Assembly: GCA_015499985.1 (NCBI GenBank)
Contig: JAAAUF010000391.1
Span: 1 to 36,017 of the forward strand
DNA from: Haplosporangium gracile
Lineage: Eukaryota; Mortierellomycota; Mortierellomycetes; Mortierellales; Mortierellaceae
DNA length: 36,017 nucleotides
Direction of reading: 5' to 3'
The notes below the pieces were generated by a model. That model saw only the letters and a program-made list of their open reading frames with translations, did no database searches and was not told the origin of the DNA. Numbering within the stretch: position 1 is the stretch's first letter; each line of letters begins with the position of its first letter. A program made the translations under genes and the position numbers. Shown piece after piece: positions 33,559 through 36,017 of this stretch.

Positions 33559-34771
33559 TCTCTCGTTTTTGCTACCACTCTAGCGAATACGTAACGGACG
33601 AACGGACAAGACCCTTGCTATTATCACTCCCTCCGCCAAGCTCTCCTACTATATCAAGGTGGGCAGCCCTTGCCAGACATTTTTTTTTTCATCTTCCTTT
33701 ACTTTCGTCCTCAGAGTTCACCCAAAGCCCAAAAAAGCGCCGCGAATGAAACTATTGAACACATTTTCTCTTCCTTTTACTATCTCTACTCCACTCCACC
33801 AAAGCCTCTTCTCATCTCCCTTTCTGAAAAAGCAACATATCAGTCCTTTCCTTCCTCCCATCTGCTCCCTACAACATTTCTTCGGGTAAAAAGGAAATTC
33901 CTTTGGCGTCTTCCAGATGTGTGTCATTCGACCGCCCCTGCGAACTCTTACTTTCGAGGAACCAAATGGTAATTAGTAAAAAGGGCTAGTATTTGAAAAA
34001 TGAATATTGTTTCTACGTTGTAAAGTATGCTGTGATGACATGGTTAAGTATCAAGGTGACGGGTACGTATGGCTTCTTTATTGATGTGGTCGGGATCTAG
34101 CCAGTCCGCGAGGGGAGTGTCTCTGTGCTTTTTGGTAAGGCGAGGCTATCTGTGCATGCGAACTCCTGCCCAGGGCAAGGTAGGTCCAGGCCACGGACAG
34201 TTAAGATGCTGCCAAATTTCCAAATGAAGAGTGAGTCTACTTGTAAAACTACAATATGGCTTAGTTAATTTGTGTGAACATTCGCACGTGACTTGCCAGG
34301 AGCTCATTCCATGTCACGACCCAAATCAAGTCATAATAAACCGTGATAACTTGGAACTCAAAATCACTATAAAGTGGATAGCGCGAGTGTGTTAGTATCG
34401 CTTATATGGGCTTCTATGGGTTCACGGAGGCATCCCCCATCTTATCATCCTACTGCAATGAGCCTTCGGGGTTCCGCTGCGAGGAGTTGAGAGAGTGGGA
34501 TCGAGATGGACAGTATGGTGGGAACGATACAGAAGAGAGCGAAGAGGATGCAAGTGAGGTGGGAGTGAAAGAGGTGATAAAAAGGTTTTTTATAGGACAA
34601 ACCCAAGGACTGATTGTTGTGTATGGTGAAGGTGAATGTATGAGAGTGTAAGAGGAGAAAGGTGTGGTGAATGAATTGAGTTGGACAAAAACGTATCCTC
34701 TGTGCCATATTTATATTAAATATTGCAACGCAACAATTGTAAGGCTAACAGTGGAAGAACAATGGATGGAT

Positions 34772-34819
34772 CAATAAATGCCGATCTTTAATGAAGCAAT
34801 AAACGCCGATCTTTTATGA
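34772..34819. repeat. Direct repeat of a 23-bp element
   Basis: Two copies of CAATAAAYGCCGATCTTTWA followed by TGA, starting at 34772 and 34797, differ at two positions and are 25 bp apart. They lie just outside the 3' end of the transposase relic and may mark its terminal region. No inverted terminal repeat was seen. Confidence 0.7.
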
Positions 34820-34860
34820 TAGAGAGAACTAAGAGAGTCAAAAATAGAGTACAAAGAGAG

Positions 34861-34920
34861 AGAACACGCGAGAACAAAAGAGAACACGCGAGAACAAAAG
34901 AGAACACGCGAGAACAAAAG
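34861..34920. repeat. Perfect 20-bp tandem repeat, three copies
   Basis: The unit AGAACACGCGAGAACAAAAG is repeated three times exactly. It is followed by degenerate AGAACAAAAG and GGGAACAAAG pieces up to about 34955, so the array is itself built from shorter AGAACA units. It lies between the direct repeat and the stop codon of the transposase relic. Confidence 0.9.
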
Positions 34921-34984
34921 AGAACAAAAGAGGGAACAAAGAGAGAACAAAGGGAGAAAAGAAGCCAACAAGTCATTGGTATAT

Positions 34985-35967
34985 TTATTGCTGCCGTCTA
35001 CGTTTTCGCCTCGAGTCACTTTGGTGTTTTTCTGACTCGAGCTTGTCAAAAAGGGTATAGAATAGGTTCGCCAAGTCGAAGTTGGAGCTCGCAGAACGAA
35101 GAAGATTCCTTTCATTGCGACTCAAGTCAAAACGAGAGGCGCGTTGGATAACAGTGTCTTGCAGCTGCTCAAGAGTTGCTGGTCTAATTGAGGCAGATCC
35201 ACTCGTACTAGAGGTATCTTCATTGACATCGCTAGTTTTAGAAGGTTTCAAAACGTCCTCATCTGGGTCCCATACTGCTCCCAAGTGAAAGAACTTGATC
35301 GGCACCTTCTCGAGCATCACTAGAGCAATGTGTTTGCAGCAAGTTTGAGTGCGCTGGAAAGCCTTGTATTGACAATGGACAATTCTCCAATCTCTTTATT
35401 TCGGGTATAGTCGAGCTGTATATCATAGAATGTTGCAACAGGAGCTTGCCGAGGATCTTGGAAGAGATCGTCCATGAATGAGCGAACTTTGATCGCGTTC
35501 TCGTTGTTAGGTCAAAAAACAAACAGCCCATCGTAGCCTAAGGCTCGCTGTTTGGCGATGTACTCCTGTGCTTTACGCTTGACCTCGAAGTCGCGTTTCT
35601 GTGTAGGAGTTAGCCTGCCGACGCGGTATCGACCGTGGAGACACTTGCGCTGATAGAATGAGAGGACGAATTTGACTAGAACGCACACCACCATGTCCGG
35701 GCGCCGCTTATGCCGATCCTTGAAAAAATTGGTCTTGAGAGAGCTGTGCCATGATCCCACATAATTGCTGGTGTCGATCGAAGCACATGTAATGTCTTGA
35801 CGGTAACAATGCATCCATCGCGCCTGCATAGTCTCTGTAAAGTAGGTCTTGTTTAGATACGCAAATAAGTTAGGGCGGCCTGCATGGCTGTGCTGAAAGG
35901 CCTCAACCAAAGCATTAGCCTCGGCTGGATCTTCGGCGTAGAGGATCTGGTGAAGCTCATTACGAAC
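34985..35967 (-). pseudogene. Relic of a MULE-type transposase with SWIM-like finger
   Basis: Reading leftwards from a TAG acceptor at 35968-35970, an exon opens with VRNELHQILYAEDP. Later stretches, DTSNYVGSWHSSLKTNFFK and HKRRPDMVVCVLVKF, resemble the part of Mutator-like transposases that follows the DDE catalytic core (W..LK pattern); that core would lie off the right edge. The frame is broken by a TGA at 35514-35512, continues in the same frame (NNENAIKVRSFMDDLF), and then needs a one-base shift near 35389-35394. There the other frame supplies WRIVHCQYKAFQRTQTCCKH, a SWIM-like zinc finger in which the first CxC pair reads CQY. The last part (KVPIKFFHLGAVWDPDEDV, then a basic tail RRKRRRQQ) ends at the stop at 34985. 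One stop and one frameshift, if not sequencing errors, make it an inactive, fairly young copy. A domesticated gene with unseen introns is less likely. Confidence 0.6.
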
Positions 35968-36017
35968 CTATCATAGAAAAGGTAATGAATATTGAGCTTA
36001 AGTAAATAGATAACAAT

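Larger units (their letters stand above)
33559..34984. other. Intergenic region between U1-70K and the transposase relic
   Basis: It holds the 3' flank of U1-70K and, to the right, sequence next to the transposase relic. Overlapping frames of 81 codons (34406-34651 +, acidic) and 87 codons (34708-34445 -) have no recognisable domain. I found no RNA gene. The short match GGAACGATACAGA at 34521-34533 resembles part of U6 RNA, but its surroundings do not. Confidence 0.45.

Noticed and set aside
34521..34537. U6 snRNA-like GGAACGATACAGA
   Set aside because: The following U6 motif (TTAGCATGGCC) and the 5' hairpin are absent; only about 13 bases match.

Overview
This is a stretch of nuclear DNA from a filamentous fungus, most likely an early-diverging one (Mucoromycota, probably Mortierellomycotina; inference). 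The genes carry many short GT-AG introns of about 60-260 bp, pyrimidine-rich leaders, and long Ser/Thr/Pro, Gln and Asn runs. The gene content includes cyclin Y, a gp78/AMFR ligase, and a protein matching the C-terminal half of animal EXD2. This mix looks animal-like and is generally missing from ascomycete yeasts. I saw no bacterial operon structure, CRISPR array, phage or tRNA.

Layout. 1-562: left edge and 3' flank, with a TCC/T microsatellite. 563-2746 (-): Tsp2-like tetraspanin, four exons. 4760-6419 (-): SNG1-like DUF3533 membrane protein, two exons. 6420-12270: 5.85 kb with no convincing gene. 12271-15858 (+): large disordered protein with an MIT-like helical bundle, two exons. 16224-17682 (+): secreted or ER-lumenal, BiP-derived HSP70-like protein whose nucleotide-binding motifs are degenerate and which lacks a substrate-binding domain. 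17874-18431 (+): decayed, internally deleted tandem copy of it. 18584-22555 (-): cyclin-Y family protein, four exons, including one apparent GC-AG intron. 24679-26124 (+): intronless protein equivalent to the zinc-binding C-terminal half of EXD2, without the exonuclease domain. 26799-29985 (+): gp78/AMFR-type RING ubiquitin ligase, eight exons, ending in a UIM. 30251-31409 (+): MAK16, ribosome biogenesis. 31969-33558 (+): U1-70K, spliceosome, six exons. 34985-35967 (-): broken C-terminal part of a MULE-type transposase with a SWIM-like finger, running towards the right edge beside short tandem repeats.

The genes are mostly unrelated housekeeping and cell-biology genes, not a cluster for one pathway. 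One loose theme is membrane and ER biology (tetraspanin, SNG1-like protein, ER-type HSP70 derivative, gp78 ligase). The other is RNA (MAK16, U1-70K). All exon models were built by hand from splice consensus, reading frame and family similarity. No alignment or RNA data was available.

I do not see a clear new multi-gene system. The most unusual items are the degenerate secreted HSP70-like gene with its dead tandem copy, the free-standing EXD2 C-terminal module, and the gp78-type ligase that has a UIM where animal gp78 has a CUE domain.
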